Shown: one piece after another, positions 29,994-40,632 of the stretch
How the letters are laid out: each line of letters begins with the position of its first letter
How positions within the stretch are numbered: position 1 is the first letter of the stretch
NCBI RefSeq assembly: GCF_003350005.1
Contig: NZ_QLKS01000006.1
Span: 62,001-126,000, forward strand
Direction: 5' to 3'
DNA: 64,000 bases
From: Psychrobacter proteolyticus
GTDB taxonomy: Bacteria > Pseudomonadota > Gammaproteobacteria > Pseudomonadales > Moraxellaceae
Notes under the pieces: generated by a model
Told to the model about the DNA's origin: nothing
What the model saw: the letters and a program-made list of their open reading frames with translations, nothing else
The model's database searches: none
Made by a program: the position numbers and the translations under genes

Positions 29994-30617
29994 TTAGGCA
30001 GTTAGCTGTGTTTTTAACTGTTGTAACTTGCCGCGCATCGAATCATCAATGACTTTGTCACCGACTTTGATTGTAGCGCCTGCCAATAGACTTGGATCAA
30101 CTGATTCGTGAATCACTACACTAGCATTTAGCGAGGCAGCAAGACGCGTTTGTAGCGTTTGACGCTGTTCATCAGTCAATGGGTAGGCAGAGGTCACATA
30201 TGCGTCAAGCTGCTTTAAGCTTATTGCCTTGTGACGGCGATAATGCTCATAAACTTCAGGAAGCAGCGCCAGACGCTCTTGTTCTGATAACTGTTTAACG
30301 AAGTTACTAAGTGCTACTGATACTTTTGGATAGCTTACGTTACTGTCAAGGCTAGTCCCTTGAGCTTCGCTTAATAACTGCTTAAAAGCAGAATCATTAG
30401 CGCTAGCTACTTGCGTATCATAAAGATCGACCAAAGCAGCTGACTTATGCTCAGCAGAAACAGCTGGATTGTCTAGCCAAGTACTGAACGACTTGTCATT
30501 GACAACAGTGCTAGCAACAAGTAAGAAGTTTTCCCACTCGATGACTGCGCCGTTTTCGTTGGCATAGTCAAACGCGGCTTTAGCGTACGGTCGTGCTAAG
30601 GTTGATAAGTCAGCCAT
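29994..30617 (-). CDS. atpH: ATP synthase F1 subunit delta
   Basis: 207 residues. Links the F1 head to the peripheral stalk. N-terminal helical bundle ([17 protein letters not shown]) and C-terminal [31 protein letters not shown] are typical; it is longer than E. coli delta (177) owing to an insert around residues 85-105. It lies 13 bases after atpF. Confidence 0.95.
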   Translation of the reverse strand: MADLSTLARPYAKAAFDYANENGAVIEWENFLLVASTVVNDKSFSTWLDNPAVSAEHKSAALVDLYDTQVASANDSAFKQLLSEAQGTSLDSNVSYPKVSVALSNFVKQLSEQERLALLPEVYEHYRRHKAISLKQLDAYVTSAYPLTDEQRQTLQTRLAASLNASVVIHESVDPSLLAGATIKVGDKVIDDSMRGKLQQLKTQLTA

Positions 30618-30630
30618 TATATCCTCACAA

Positions 30631-31101
30631 TTACAGCTTCGCCGCCAGTTGGTCTAACATACTGGCATGTTTTTGCACATCGACTTTGTCTTGCAAAATC
30701 TTCTCTGCACCAAGTACAGCCAGTTCAGCAACTTGGGCACGTAATGATTCACGCGCTTGATTGATTTCTTGATCGATAGATGCTTGCGCTTGTTGACGAA
30801 TGCGCTCGCCTTCCGCTTGGGCTTGCGACTTTGCATCTTCGACGAGCTGATTGGCACTCTTGTTCGCTTGCTCGATTAGAGCGGCAGCCTTGGTCTTTGC
30901 AAGATCAAGTTCCTGCTGGACATTTTGCTCCGCGGTCGCCAAATCTGCTTTTGCTTTTTCTGCGGCATTCAGACCTTCAGCAATTTTACGCTGACGCTCA
31001 TTGATGGCACCGATAAGTGGTGGCCACACGAATTTCATGCAAAAAATCACAAATATTGCAAAAGCAATGGCTTGACCGACGAGGGTAAAATTGATATTCA
31101 C
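30631..31101 (-). CDS. atpF: ATP synthase Fo subunit b
   Basis: 156 residues, the length of E. coli b. One N-terminal membrane helix ([27 protein letters not shown]) followed by a long Ala/Lys/Gln-rich amphipathic helix that dimerises into the peripheral stalk. 117 bases after atpE. Confidence 0.96.
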   Translation of the reverse strand: MNINFTLVGQAIAFAIFVIFCMKFVWPPLIGAINERQRKIAEGLNAAEKAKADLATAEQNVQQELDLAKTKAAALIEQANKSANQLVEDAKSQAQAEGERIRQQAQASIDQEINQARESLRAQVAELAVLGAEKILQDKVDVQKHASMLDQLAAKL

Positions 31102-31218
31102 GTGATCACCTCTTTGTTAATGAAAAATCAGTTTCATTGATCATGTTTGGTAGTCAAATCTTGACTATATTTAATAGAAAGTCTCCGAATACCAAACATT
31201 TACAACTGAGCTTTCGGA

Positions 31219-31485
<267 letters not shown>

Positions 31486-31500
31486 CTATTGAATGTCTAA

Positions 31501-32379
<879 letters not shown>

Positions 32380-32569
32380 TTATTAATCAACGATTTAATC
32401 AACTACCAAAAATATGGTTGTCATCTGATGAGGTGTAGTATTTATATCTATTTTGCTATTAAGCAGACAAATAAACCGTACTAAATCACTCATGTAACCA
32501 ACAACATCCAACCCATAGTTCTATTACTAATATGAAATATTTGATAGCGTGAGATAAATTTTAGCTATC

Positions 32570-32604
32570 AAAAAAGGGCTTATGATAACTCAGTAATAGC
32601 CCTT
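32570..32604 (-). terminator. Terminator or attenuator between atpI and atpB
   Basis: On the minus strand AAGGGCT, a 17-base loop and AGCCCTT followed by four more T. The T-tract is also the 5' edge of the next hairpin (TTTGATAGC/GCTATCAAA), so the two could be alternatives, as in attenuators. Confidence 0.45.
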
Positions 32605-32634
32605 GCATTTTTATACGCAAAATTATTATATATG

Positions 32635-32689
32635 TGCTTGCCCACTGACCGTTTTTTACGATCGGCGCTTAATGTAGCGCTTACAAGCA
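32635..32689. ncRNA. Candidate structured RNA element (three-way junction)
   Basis: TGCTTG (32635-32640) pairs with CAAGCA (32684-32689) and encloses two hairpins: GACCG/CGATC (32647-32651 and 32659-32663, one G-T pair on the minus strand) and GCGCT/AGCGC (32665-32669 and 32676-32680). No known RNA family recognised; it folds from either strand. Confidence 0.3.
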
Positions 32690-33043
32690 AAATATTTAGC
32701 CGCCTATATTAATGCAGCGTTGTATTCGTGTAAAGTCAATTGTGATTTTTTTATCCACTGTATGAATAAGTTAGCCACCAGTTTTACTTGTTAATATACC
32801 CATTAACCACAATTAAAGAATAGTACTCTAATTATCAGCGATACAGATAGTTGAATAACCCCTACCCTTTCACTGCATACTACGTCTAACATTGAGACTC
32901 ATAGTGCGGTCTTTACAATCACTGGTGCTATCCTAAGACAGCGTTGTGCTTCGACTTTTCGAACTAGTCATAGAGAAGCTGGACGGCAGGGTGACTTGCC
33001 AGTACTATTAATAAACCATCTGTTTAGCGATCATTTATTAGCG

Positions 33044-33442
33044 CTAGCGTATATGCCACAACATCCAACTGTGACTAATTTGCATTACCATAAAACCGAT
33101 AAACAGCGCTGGCGCAGATAGGGGTTGTACGGTAATAAAAATTAGTGCAAAACCAAACACGGTCAATAACCATTTTGACATTTGACCCCGATATAGCTGG
33201 CTAACGATATGTTGGCGCGCGCGATATCCGGTGTACCAAAAAATAAAAAACGCAAATACTGCTTGAGTGATAAAACTTAGTAGCGCACCAATTGCAGCGC
33301 TTTTTGCTATCGTAAGCTCACTATGTAGCCAAATAGTATCTACTAACCAAGCAATGATAATAAGGATAAATAGTATCCATGCTTGTCGTTTAATATAGAT
33401 GCCAATCTTGTCTTTCTGCGTGCGTTTGGCAGGCTTGGTCAT
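33044..33442 (-). CDS. atpI: ATP synthase accessory subunit I
   Basis: 132 residues from the ATG at 33442 (AGGA seven bases upstream). Four hydrophobic segments after a basic N-terminus (MTKPAKRTQKDK), as in the AtpI family, which helps assemble the c ring. Sequence conservation in this family is poor; the call rests on topology, length and position ahead of atpB. The gap to atpB is much longer than in most operons. Confidence 0.8.
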   Translation of the reverse strand: MTKPAKRTQKDKIGIYIKRQAWILFILIIIAWLVDTIWLHSELTIAKSAAIGALLSFITQAVFAFFIFWYTGYRARQHIVSQLYRGQMSKWLLTVFGFALIFITVQPLSAPALFIGFMVMQISHSWMLWHIR

Positions 33443-33718
33443 CGGTATTCCTATAGCCCTTACAGCATTGGGACAATATATCATACTTATGATAATTTTA
33501 TCCGTGAATGACTTACTCTACAGGCATTACCTTTCGGCCAAAATAAAACGCTACTTATTATAGGTAGAGCGTAACTATTAAGCAAGTAAAATATGACTTT
33601 TATCAGTCACCTAACGCATTTTGCTAAGATTATTATATTACGTAGTCTGTAATAAATGCTTGAAGCGAAGCTGTACAACCAACTCAAACAATCCTAGCAA
33701 ATTGCTTTTTTGATTACA

Positions 33719-34612
33719 TTACGAGATACATTGATAGATCTGTTTGGCCATATTCTGCCAACCGCTGATAAAGTCATCGCTACTACTCATATCTTCTGGT
33801 TGTACCGTACTCTTCACTGGTTGTAACTTCGCAAGTAAGCCTTTTGCTGGCTCACTTGGACTAACTAAACACATTTGCTTGGCTGGGCGTTGCTCGTTCA
33901 ACCAACGGAGTTGGCTTGCTTTAGGTGATAGATGATGATCCACGCTAAGGCTACCGACGAGCGTTAAGCTTAAGCTGTCTTCGATATATTGATAAGCATC
34001 ATGATAAGCCCAATAATGTCGTGTTTTTGAGGCGCTTTGAGTAGAGGTTTGCTCAAATGCAGCAACCTCTTTGTCTAGTTGCTGAGCAAATTTTTTCGCG
34101 TTGGCTTGGTATAGATCTTTATATTGTGGATTTGCATGACTATGAATCACAGCCAATGCACGGGTAATGGCTTTAGCATTTTCAGGGTCTAACCAAATAT
34201 GTGGATCTAGTGTACCGGCGATAGCGTCGCCCTTTACATCACGTAATGGATGACGATTGAATGCATCAAACTCAAATAAAGCAATGGCATTTGGGGCTGT
34301 TTTTAAGCTCGCTGCTAGATTATTTTCTAGCGGCTCACCGAACCATACGACGAACTTACTGTCTTTGATTGCTTTGATATCACCTGGGCTGATACTACCA
34401 TGATGTCCCACCTCCCCCGCTTGCAATAGTCGATTGGCTGATGGCGCGCCTTCTGTTACTGCTTCACTTAACAAGAATAGCGGATAATTACTCACACTGA
34501 CCGTTGCAGCTTGTGCATTCAGTGTGAAAGACCCTAGAACGATCAGTCCTGTCATTAGCAAGCGCTGTAATGTGATAAGCGAACGTACGGAGTAAGTAAA
34601 AACAGCGTTCAT
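33719..34612 (-). CDS. znuA: Zinc ABC transporter, periplasmic binding protein
   Basis: 297 residues from the ATG at 34612; the upstream part of the frame crosses the promoter region. Sec signal ending in AQA, then a cluster A-I metal-binding fold. Likely ligands: His in GEVGHHGSISPGD, His in LDPHIWLDPENA and His in VDHHLSPKAS. The His/Asp-rich loop seen in many ZnuA proteins is absent. Divergent from zur-znuC-znuB across a Zur-type operator, so zinc starvation should induce it. Confidence 0.9.
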   Translation of the reverse strand: MNAVFTYSVRSLITLQRLLMTGLIVLGSFTLNAQAATVSVSNYPLFLLSEAVTEGAPSANRLLQAGEVGHHGSISPGDIKAIKDSKFVVWFGEPLENNLAASLKTAPNAIALFEFDAFNRHPLRDVKGDAIAGTLDPHIWLDPENAKAITRALAVIHSHANPQYKDLYQANAKKFAQQLDKEVAAFEQTSTQSASKTRHYWAYHDAYQYIEDSLSLTLVGSLSVDHHLSPKASQLRWLNEQRPAKQMCLVSPSEPAKGLLAKLQPVKSTVQPEDMSSSDDFISGWQNMAKQIYQCIS

Positions 34613-34733
34613 AGTAAGCTCTTTTATTGTTAGATAGCATTGTTGGATAACGAACGTATAAGTAATAGTGCCCTGCCCCACTCCTGTAAAAAGATAGATA
34701 GACAAGACAATTAACTCAGTTCTTATTTTAGTA

Positions 34734-34748
34734 TGTTATACTATAACA
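34734..34748. promoter_or_regulatory. Zur operator between znuA and zur-znuCB
   Basis: TGTTATA-C-TATAACA, a perfect 15-base palindrome that matches the core of the gammaproteobacterial Zur box (GAAATGTTATANTATAACATTTC). It sits in the 198-base divergent gap, 122 bases from the znuA ATG and 63 from the zur ATG, and could repress both directions. Confidence 0.85.
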
Positions 34749-34810
34749 ATAAAAAACGCTATCATAAAAAACGTCATGCGATTACCATGCTATTTTTAGG
34801 AGCTTGTACC

Positions 34811-35389
34811 ATGTCTATTACTTCATTGATCTGCGAACATTTGCATGATGTGCAAGATCTAACTCCGCATGATGTTCATGAACGCTTAGCAGCAGCTAAA
34901 GAGCATTGCCGTGTAAATGGCGCGCGATTTACGCCTTTGCGTCAGCAGATATACCAATTGGTCTTAGAGGCGGATCAGCCGGTCGGCGCTTATGACCTAA
35001 TCACTCAGTTGCAGCAAATGCGGCTGTCTATACCTGATGACAGCGATACTCAAAAGGTAGCGAGTTCACCAACACTTTCGGTAGACACTAAGACAACCAA
35101 AAAACGTGCGCCGAAAAACGTCGCGCCACCGACGGTTTATCGCAGTTTAGAATTCTTACTAAGTGAAGGGTTGATTCATCAGTTAACCTCTATTAATGCT
35201 TATGTTCCTTGCTGTCATCCGCGCGCCCAACATACAGCCGCCTTCTTAATTTGCGATCAGTGTCAACGAGTGCAAGAATGCAGCAGCCTGCCCGTTCAGG
35301 AAATGATGAGCTTTGCCGAGCAAGATGTAGGGTTTGTGGTTGAGCGTAGTGTCATTGAGCTTAGCGGTCGTTGCCAAGCTTGCCAGTAA
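34811..35389 (+). CDS. zur: Zinc uptake regulator (Fur family)
   Basis: 192 residues from the ATG at 34811, which follows AGGAG with 8 bases of spacing; the frame extends upstream over the Zur box but has no support. Winged helix (RFTPLRQQIYQLVLEADQPVGAYDLI ... PPTVYRSLEFLLSEGLIHQL) and a dimer/metal domain with the structural zinc cysteines CDQCQ and CQACQ. About 30 extra residues (SDTQKVASSPTLSVD region) are inserted before PPTVYRSL in the DNA-binding domain. It opens zur-znuC-znuB and probably represses itself. Confidence 0.9.
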   Translation: MSITSLICEHLHDVQDLTPHDVHERLAAAKEHCRVNGARFTPLRQQIYQLVLEADQPVGAYDLITQLQQMRLSIPDDSDTQKVASSPTLSVDTKTTKKRAPKNVAPPTVYRSLEFLLSEGLIHQLTSINAYVPCCHPRAQHTAAFLICDQCQRVQECSSLPVQEMMSFAEQDVGFVVERSVIELSGRCQACQ

Positions 35390-35446
35390 GGCTACTGTGG
35401 TTCGTGTAAACGTTTTAAGCATGATTCGTCGATTGTCTATTTACCT

Positions 35447-36259
35447 ATGCGTTGTCATATTATGAATACCTCTACCCTACCTTCTAATCAGTCGAATACT
35501 GCTGTTGCGAATAGCAGTACTGTGAGTAATGCTGACAAATTATTGAGCTTAAACAATATCAGTTATCATATCGGGCCTCAACGTCTGCTCTCTCATATTG
35601 ATATCGACATTGCTGTTAACGAGACAGTCAGCCTTATCGGTCCCAATGGCGCTGGTAAGTCAACGTTAGTCAAACTTATCTTAGGTTTGATTGAGTCAAC
35701 TGATGGCTCTATGACAGCACATCAGCCGCTACAGCTTGGCTACGTACCGCAGCGATTTGCTGTGCCACCGATATTGCCACTACGTGTTTGCGACTTGTTG
35801 GCGCAAGCAGATAAGAAGCGTTTAACCCCTGAGCAGCGGCAATTTATCTTTGATAACTTATCATTAACCCATTTACTATCACGGCAGATGCTGCATCTAT
35901 CAGGTGGTGAGACGCAGCGTGTACTATTGGCCAGAGCGCTACTAGACAAACCCAATTTGCTTATTTTAGATGAGCCGATGCAGGGGCTCGATCCTGATAC
36001 TGAAGTTTGGCTATATCAGTTTATTGATGAGCTGCCTGATTTCTTACGTTGCGCCATGTTGGTGGTGTCTCATGATTTGCATTGGGTCATGAAAGGCAGC
36101 CGCCGCGTCATTTGTTTGAATAAGCATATTTGCTGTGAAGGACAACCAAGCGAGCTGGCCATTAGTACTGAATTTCAAAAGCTATTTGGCCATCATTATG
36201 AACAGCCATACGTGCATCAGCCCCATGCCTGTGAACACCATGCGCCAAGCGAGATATAG
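35447..36259 (+). CDS. znuC: Zinc ABC transporter ATPase
   Basis: 270 residues (265 if the ATG at 35462 is used; neither has a clear ribosome-binding site). Walker A GPNGAGKST, Q-loop GYVPQRF, signature LSGGETQRVLLARALL, Walker B LLILDEPMQGLD, switch His in VSHDLHWVM. The C-terminus is His-rich (FGHHYEQPYVHQPHACEHHAP), as in E. coli ZnuC. Lies between zur and znuB on the plus strand. Confidence 0.93.
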   Translation: MRCHIMNTSTLPSNQSNTAVANSSTVSNADKLLSLNNISYHIGPQRLLSHIDIDIAVNETVSLIGPNGAGKSTLVKLILGLIESTDGSMTAHQPLQLGYVPQRFAVPPILPLRVCDLLAQADKKRLTPEQRQFIFDNLSLTHLLSRQMLHLSGGETQRVLLARALLDKPNLLILDEPMQGLDPDTEVWLYQFIDELPDFLRCAMLVVSHDLHWVMKGSRRVICLNKHICCEGQPSELAISTEFQKLFGHHYEQPYVHQPHACEHHAPSEI

Positions 36260-36363
36260 TTTTAATAGACAAAGCTCGAAATCTAGCTCATCAAAGCCAA
36301 AGCTATCAAACATATAAATAATACGGCTTTACTCTATTTATAAAATTTTCACGGACATTCATT

Positions 36364-37167
36364 ATGACTGCTTGGTTAGCCATCATTGCGCCTGCTTGGA
36401 TCGCTGGCAGTATATTAGCGCTATTATCAGCGCCGTTAGGTTGCTTAGTATTATGGCGGCGTATGGCATTCTTCGCCGATGCCTTAGCCCATGGCACGTT
36501 GCTAGGTGTAGCCTTGGCTGTATGGTGGCAATTACCAATGGGTATCGGTATTGCATTGATCAGTGTCATGGTCGTGCTGGGCCTGGTCTTAATTGATGAT
36601 GAGCGTCTGCCAGTGGATGCTGTATTGGCCGTCGTGTCGGTGTCGTTATTGTGCTTAGGCTTGCTGGCTTTGACCCAATTGACTGACCAACAGGCCAATG
36701 TGCTCGGGTTTTTATTCGGCAACTTATTAGATCTTGATTGGGCAGATTTACCTTTGCTTGCTGGTAGCGTATTAGCTGGCTTGGGACTGCTTATTTACAT
36801 TTGGCCTGCGCAAATCAAGCTTGCAACGCATGAAGCATTGGCACGTATTCAAGGTATCAACCCAACACGGCAACGGCTGTTTTTTATGGGTGTGCTGGCA
36901 GGGTTCTGTGCGATTGCACTACAGGCGGTTGGCAGTCTATTAATCAGCGGATTATTAGTACTACCTGCACTGACCGCACGTCTATGGTCGGCATCGCCAA
37001 AACAAATGGTGATTATAGCGTTGATAATCGCTCAACTGGGTGTAACACTTGGTGTGTGGGGTAGTATTTGGCTAGATATTCAAACAGGTCTTTCTATCGT
37101 CTTGATATTAGCTGCTTTATTTTTTACTGCACTCATTTTTTCAAAGTTAATAAAGATAAAACTTTAG
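36364..37167 (+). CDS. znuB: Zinc ABC transporter permease
   Basis: 267 residues, about eight membrane spans, ABC-3 family. Conserved beginning (PLGCLVLWRRMAFFADALAHGTLLGVAL) and the coupling region near ALQAVGSLLISGLLVLPALTARLWS. Imports Zn2+ with ZnuA and ZnuC. Last gene of the zur-znuC-znuB group, 104 bases after znuC. Confidence 0.93.
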   Translation: MTAWLAIIAPAWIAGSILALLSAPLGCLVLWRRMAFFADALAHGTLLGVALAVWWQLPMGIGIALISVMVVLGLVLIDDERLPVDAVLAVVSVSLLCLGLLALTQLTDQQANVLGFLFGNLLDLDWADLPLLAGSVLAGLGLLIYIWPAQIKLATHEALARIQGINPTRQRLFFMGVLAGFCAIALQAVGSLLISGLLVLPALTARLWSASPKQMVIIALIIAQLGVTLGVWGSIWLDIQTGLSIVLILAALFFTALIFSKLIKIKL

Positions 37168-37483
37168 TTAGCGTCGTTGTAAATACGTTATAATGAATAA
37201 ATTATGACTGTTTTTCGCTATCTTTTTGTTCGACTTTATTTTATTAATATAATGAATACTTTAGCTTGATAATACTATAAGTTGGCTCTAGACTTTAAAT
37301 TTGCTATTGCTAGTTGATAGTATAAATATCGTTGATTAGAGTCAAAGTAAGCTCAAGGCAAACACTGTGCTCTTCTATAGTAGATTCATGATAATTATAA
37401 ATACCCAGTGAAAAATAGTAGCTCATTTATCCATACTCGCGCTAACAATACTTATTGTTGTGATTCGATAAGGGACTGAACCA
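37168..37483. other. Intergenic region znuB-cpdA
   Basis: 316 AT-rich bases between co-directional genes. No gene, strong hairpin or recognisable operator is seen, so where the znu transcript ends is unclear. Confidence 0.5.
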
Positions 37484-38323
37484 ATGCCAAACTATCCTAC
37501 CAATAAGTTAAGCACCTCTGACCAAACGATAAATATCTTACAAATTACTGATTTGCATTTATCGACGCCTGTCTTTGTTGATGAGAGTAACACCTATAGT
37601 GATGACATGGCTTGTCAGCGTAGTTTTGAAGCAGTACTTCAACAGGCGCTTAGTGAAGATATTCGCTGTGATTTGATTATTGTGACTGGTGACTTGGTCA
37701 ATCGAGTAAAGTCTTCAATTTACGATCATATTTTTGATGTATTACAATCGACTCAGATTCCGTTTGCTTGTATTGCTGGTAATCATGATGTGACTGATGA
37801 AAATGGTAAAGACTTGCCGTTTTTTCAGCGAGAGCTTGTTGCTCAACCTGCTGACTCACGTTTGTTAAGTCGTCATGTCATTGAGACTGAATACTGGCAG
37901 CTGTTGTTATTAGACTCCTCCATTTCTGGTAAGGTCGCAGGCGAGATTACGCCTACTGATATCAATTGGTTATGTGAGAGACTCCGCACCTGTGATAAGC
38001 CCGCATTAATCGCCCTACACCATCATATTGTTCCAGTTGACTCTGACTGGATTGATACCCATATGGCAGAAAACACTGAGAGTTTTTGGCAGCATATGGC
38101 GCCATTTGAACAGCTACAAGTGGTGATCAGTGGCCATACTCACCAAGAGCAAGTTCGATTGCGCCAAGGCGTCACGGTGTATAGCACGCCATCTACCTGC
38201 TATCAGTTCAAACCTTATGAAGATGATTTCTCTTATGATGAGCATGCATTACCAGGATATCGCTGGTTGCAATTAGCCAACAATGGAACAGTTGCAAGCT
38301 GGGTTGAAAGACTGGATACTTGA
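37484..38323 (+). CDS. cpdA: 3',5'-cyclic-AMP phosphodiesterase (metallophosphoesterase)
   Basis: 279 residues. Class III cyclic nucleotide phosphodiesterase of the calcineurin-like fold; hydrolyses cAMP to AMP. Two-metal motifs are all present: QITDLHLS (Asp, His), VTGDLVN (Asp), GNHDVTD (Asn, His), ALHHHIVPVDS and SGHTHQEQ. Other phosphodiesterases share these motifs; the CpdA assignment rests on length, the DLHL start and the YSTPSTCYQF ending. No membrane segment, so cytosolic. Confidence 0.8.
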   Translation: MPNYPTNKLSTSDQTINILQITDLHLSTPVFVDESNTYSDDMACQRSFEAVLQQALSEDIRCDLIIVTGDLVNRVKSSIYDHIFDVLQSTQIPFACIAGNHDVTDENGKDLPFFQRELVAQPADSRLLSRHVIETEYWQLLLLDSSISGKVAGEITPTDINWLCERLRTCDKPALIALHHHIVPVDSDWIDTHMAENTESFWQHMAPFEQLQVVISGHTHQEQVRLRQGVTVYSTPSTCYQFKPYEDDFSYDEHALPGYRWLQLANNGTVASWVERLDT

Positions 38324-38815
38324 TGCCCAGAATTATTGGGAATAGTATAACTCTTAGCCCTTTATACTTATAGCTTTCGTCAATAATTCCTAATAAAAAA
38401 TGCAATGATAAACAAATAAAATATGCATTCAATATAAAAAATCACTTCATTATTATTACAAACAATGATACAACTTATGAAATAAAGCAAGGGTGGCCAA
38501 ATATCTAATATGAAGTCACTGCACGATAGCTAGGATGGCCCATTAACCACAAGCTCAGTTTTCACAATCAATGACCTACGGCATGCTTTAGACAGTATTA
38601 TTAAAACCGAAGTTTGTATAACAACCTATCTAACAATCGGTATATAACTGTCAGGATATAAAGTCTACGATATTATTTGATCAGCTGTGTTACTTGTATT
38701 ACCAAGTGGTGAAACGTTTGATAAAAGGACAAATTGTAGCGTTTGTAGCATTAATAACGTCTTGTCTTTTGATACGTCGTTTTATTGAATTAATTTGAAA
38801 AAGTAGGATACCCAT
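38324..38815. other. Intergenic region upstream of dksA
   Basis: 492 AT-rich bases. No supportable gene. dksA is preceded by a purine-rich AAAAAGTAGGATA ribosome-binding region; its promoter must be here but no clear hexamer pair was picked out. Confidence 0.5.
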
Positions 38816-39253
38816 ATGAGCACCCTGACCACGAATCCGAGTGAAGTTAAATTTACTCCTTATGTGCCGGCCAAAGACGAAGAGTATATGTCTGATGCGC
38901 AGTTGGAGCACTTTAAGGCTATTTTATTGGATTGGAAAAACCAATTGATTGGCGAAGCGGATCGTACCAAAAACTACATCCAAGATGAGTCAAGCGCCAT
39001 GCCAGACATCAATGACCGTGCCACTCAAGAAGAAGAGTTTGCACTGGCATTACGTACTCGCGACCGTGAGCGCAAACTTATCCGCAAAATCGACAAATCT
39101 ATGTTAGAAATCGAAAATGATGACTACGGATTTTGTGAGACTTGTGGTGTAGAGATTGGATTACGTCGCCTTGAAGCACGTCCAACCGCTACCCAATGTA
39201 TCGACTGCAAAACCTTATCTGAAATCAAAGAACGTCAAAACCAAGGCGCTTAG
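38816..39253 (+). CDS. dksA: RNA polymerase-binding regulator DksA
   Basis: 145 residues. Enters the secondary channel of RNA polymerase and, with ppGpp, tunes rRNA, ribosomal-protein and amino-acid promoters. Coiled-coil domain with the tip motif DINDRA (the two aspartates needed for activity, DxxDxA) and a C-terminal four-cysteine zinc finger (CETCG ... CIDC) from about residue 107. Followed by a terminator and gluQ, an arrangement common in gammaproteobacteria. Confidence 0.95.
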   Translation: MSTLTTNPSEVKFTPYVPAKDEEYMSDAQLEHFKAILLDWKNQLIGEADRTKNYIQDESSAMPDINDRATQEEEFALALRTRDRERKLIRKIDKSMLEIENDDYGFCETCGVEIGLRRLEARPTATQCIDCKTLSEIKERQNQGA

Positions 39254-39283
39254 ATCAGATACTACAGATATGAATGTAAGCAG

Positions 39284-39310
39284 AAGCGACCTTATAATAG
39301 GTCGCTTTTT
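39284..39310 (+). terminator. Terminator after dksA
   Basis: AAGCGACC (39284-39291) pairs perfectly with GGTCGCTT (39300-39307), 8-base loop, followed by TTT and more T-rich sequence. Confidence 0.8.
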
Positions 39311-39382
39311 GTATTTTAGACTGTCACTATTTTGCTGCGTTACTAATTTTACTCTGAAAAATACAATCGCCTGAATAATTAT

Positions 39383-39478
39383 ATGACTAACAAAACAATC
39401 TCATTTAATGAATATCTTTTGATACTCATATTTATTATTCTATCTTTATTACCTTTTATAGACAGCCATTTATTTTGA
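39383..39478 (+). CDS. Possible 31-residue hydrophobic leader upstream of gluQ
   Basis: ATG at 39383 to TGA at 39476-39478 encodes 31 residues, mostly one hydrophobic stretch ([16 protein letters not shown]). It ends 5 bases before the gluQ ATG, and gluQ has no ribosome-binding site of its own, so re-initiation after this peptide is possible. No Shine-Dalgarno is visible for the peptide either, and AT-rich DNA makes such frames by chance. Confidence 0.25.
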   Translation: MTNKTISFNEYLLILIFIILSLLPFIDSHLF

Positions 39479-39483
39479 AAACA

Positions 39484-40491
39484 ATGCCTACCGCCATGCC
39501 AACTCAAACGACAACATCACAGCCTATTGGCCGCTTTGCGCCTTCACCAACGGGTGAGTTACATCTCGGCTCTTTAACGACTGCGCTTGCTAGCTTTTGC
39601 CATATCAAATCAATCGGTGGTAAATGGCTGTTGCGTATGGAAGATACCGATACTGAACGCTGTGATCGGCAGTTCACTGAGCAAATTTTGATGGATCTTG
39701 AGGCCCTTGGGCTACATTGGGATGGTGATGTTATTTATCAGTCTGAGCGCATTGATATCTACAACGACTATCTATCATCATACCTGCGACCGTTGACCTA
39801 TGGCTGCCAATGCTCCCGTAAGGACTTAGAACAGTACTGGGCGCAAGAAGAGATAAGTAGAAACCATAGTCGTGCTAGCTTAGCTGCAGCGACCGACCAA
39901 AAATTATTAAACGAACAGATTTCATTAATTGAACAAGTACAGCCAAATAGGCAGCGCTATCCGCGTCGCTGTGTGGCAGCTGACCTTGATAGACAAAAGC
40001 ATAAGCTACGTATTCAACTACCAGACTATCGGATTGGCTTCAATGATGGTATTCAAGGATTACAGTGGGATAATCCGCAGCAGACGTTAGGCGATATGGT
40101 CGCTCGTCGTCAGGATGGCATGATTAACTATATACTGGCAGCTAGCCTCGATGATGGTCTACAGCAGGTTACTCATATCATGCGTGGTCTTGATATCCTA
40201 CCTATGACGACTGCGCAAATCGGCATCATGCAAGCCGCCCACCTACCTACTATTGACCAATGGTATCATCTGCCATTGATTAATAATGCTGACGGTCAAA
40301 AACTCTCTAAACAAAACCTTGCTCAACCAATCGACACATCAGATCCGAGCCAACTTATTGCTGAAGCCCTATCACTATTACAGCAAGCAAAGGTCGATAG
40401 CGATACCCCAGAAAATATGCTTAAACAAGCTATTGCTCAATGGGACAATACCCCGCTACAAGGCAAGCAGCAATTAAATTTGCCCTATTAA
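39484..40491 (+). CDS. gluQ: Glutamyl-Q tRNA(Asp) synthetase
   Basis: 335 residues from ATG 39484 (an ATG four codons on, or a TTG three codons earlier, are alternatives). Truncated GluRS paralogue that lacks the anticodon-binding half and attaches glutamate to queuosine at position 34 of tRNA-Asp. Motifs: [20 protein letters not shown] (HxGS in place of HIGH), [22 protein letters not shown] with zinc-site cysteines, and QKLSKQN in place of KMSKS. Downstream of dksA as in E. coli. Confidence 0.92.
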   Translation: MPTAMPTQTTTSQPIGRFAPSPTGELHLGSLTTALASFCHIKSIGGKWLLRMEDTDTERCDRQFTEQILMDLEALGLHWDGDVIYQSERIDIYNDYLSSYLRPLTYGCQCSRKDLEQYWAQEEISRNHSRASLAAATDQKLLNEQISLIEQVQPNRQRYPRRCVAADLDRQKHKLRIQLPDYRIGFNDGIQGLQWDNPQQTLGDMVARRQDGMINYILAASLDDGLQQVTHIMRGLDILPMTTAQIGIMQAAHLPTIDQWYHLPLINNADGQKLSKQNLAQPIDTSDPSQLIAEALSLLQQAKVDSDTPENMLKQAIAQWDNTPLQGKQQLNLPY

Positions 40492-40529
40492 CAAATAGTT
40501 AGTACATTAATAGCCGTAAAATAGACAGT

Positions 40530-40558
40530 AAAAAGCGCCACTATGAGTGACGCTTTTA
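40530..40558. terminator. Bidirectional terminator between gluQ and ftsW
   Basis: AAAAGCG-C-CACT and AGTG-A-CGCTTTT form a stem with one internal mismatch and a 3-base loop, with A- and T-tracts on either side, between convergent genes. Confidence 0.8.
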
Positions 40559-40632
40559 TTGAAATAATGCTAGACACTATTTACCGAAACTCTGAAGCTA
40601 CATTATGCCAAGCCCATGGTATGCAAAACCTA

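Noticed and set aside
36306-36722. 138-codon frame antisense to znuB
   Set aside because: Low-complexity Thr/Asn/Ala product, shadow of znuB.
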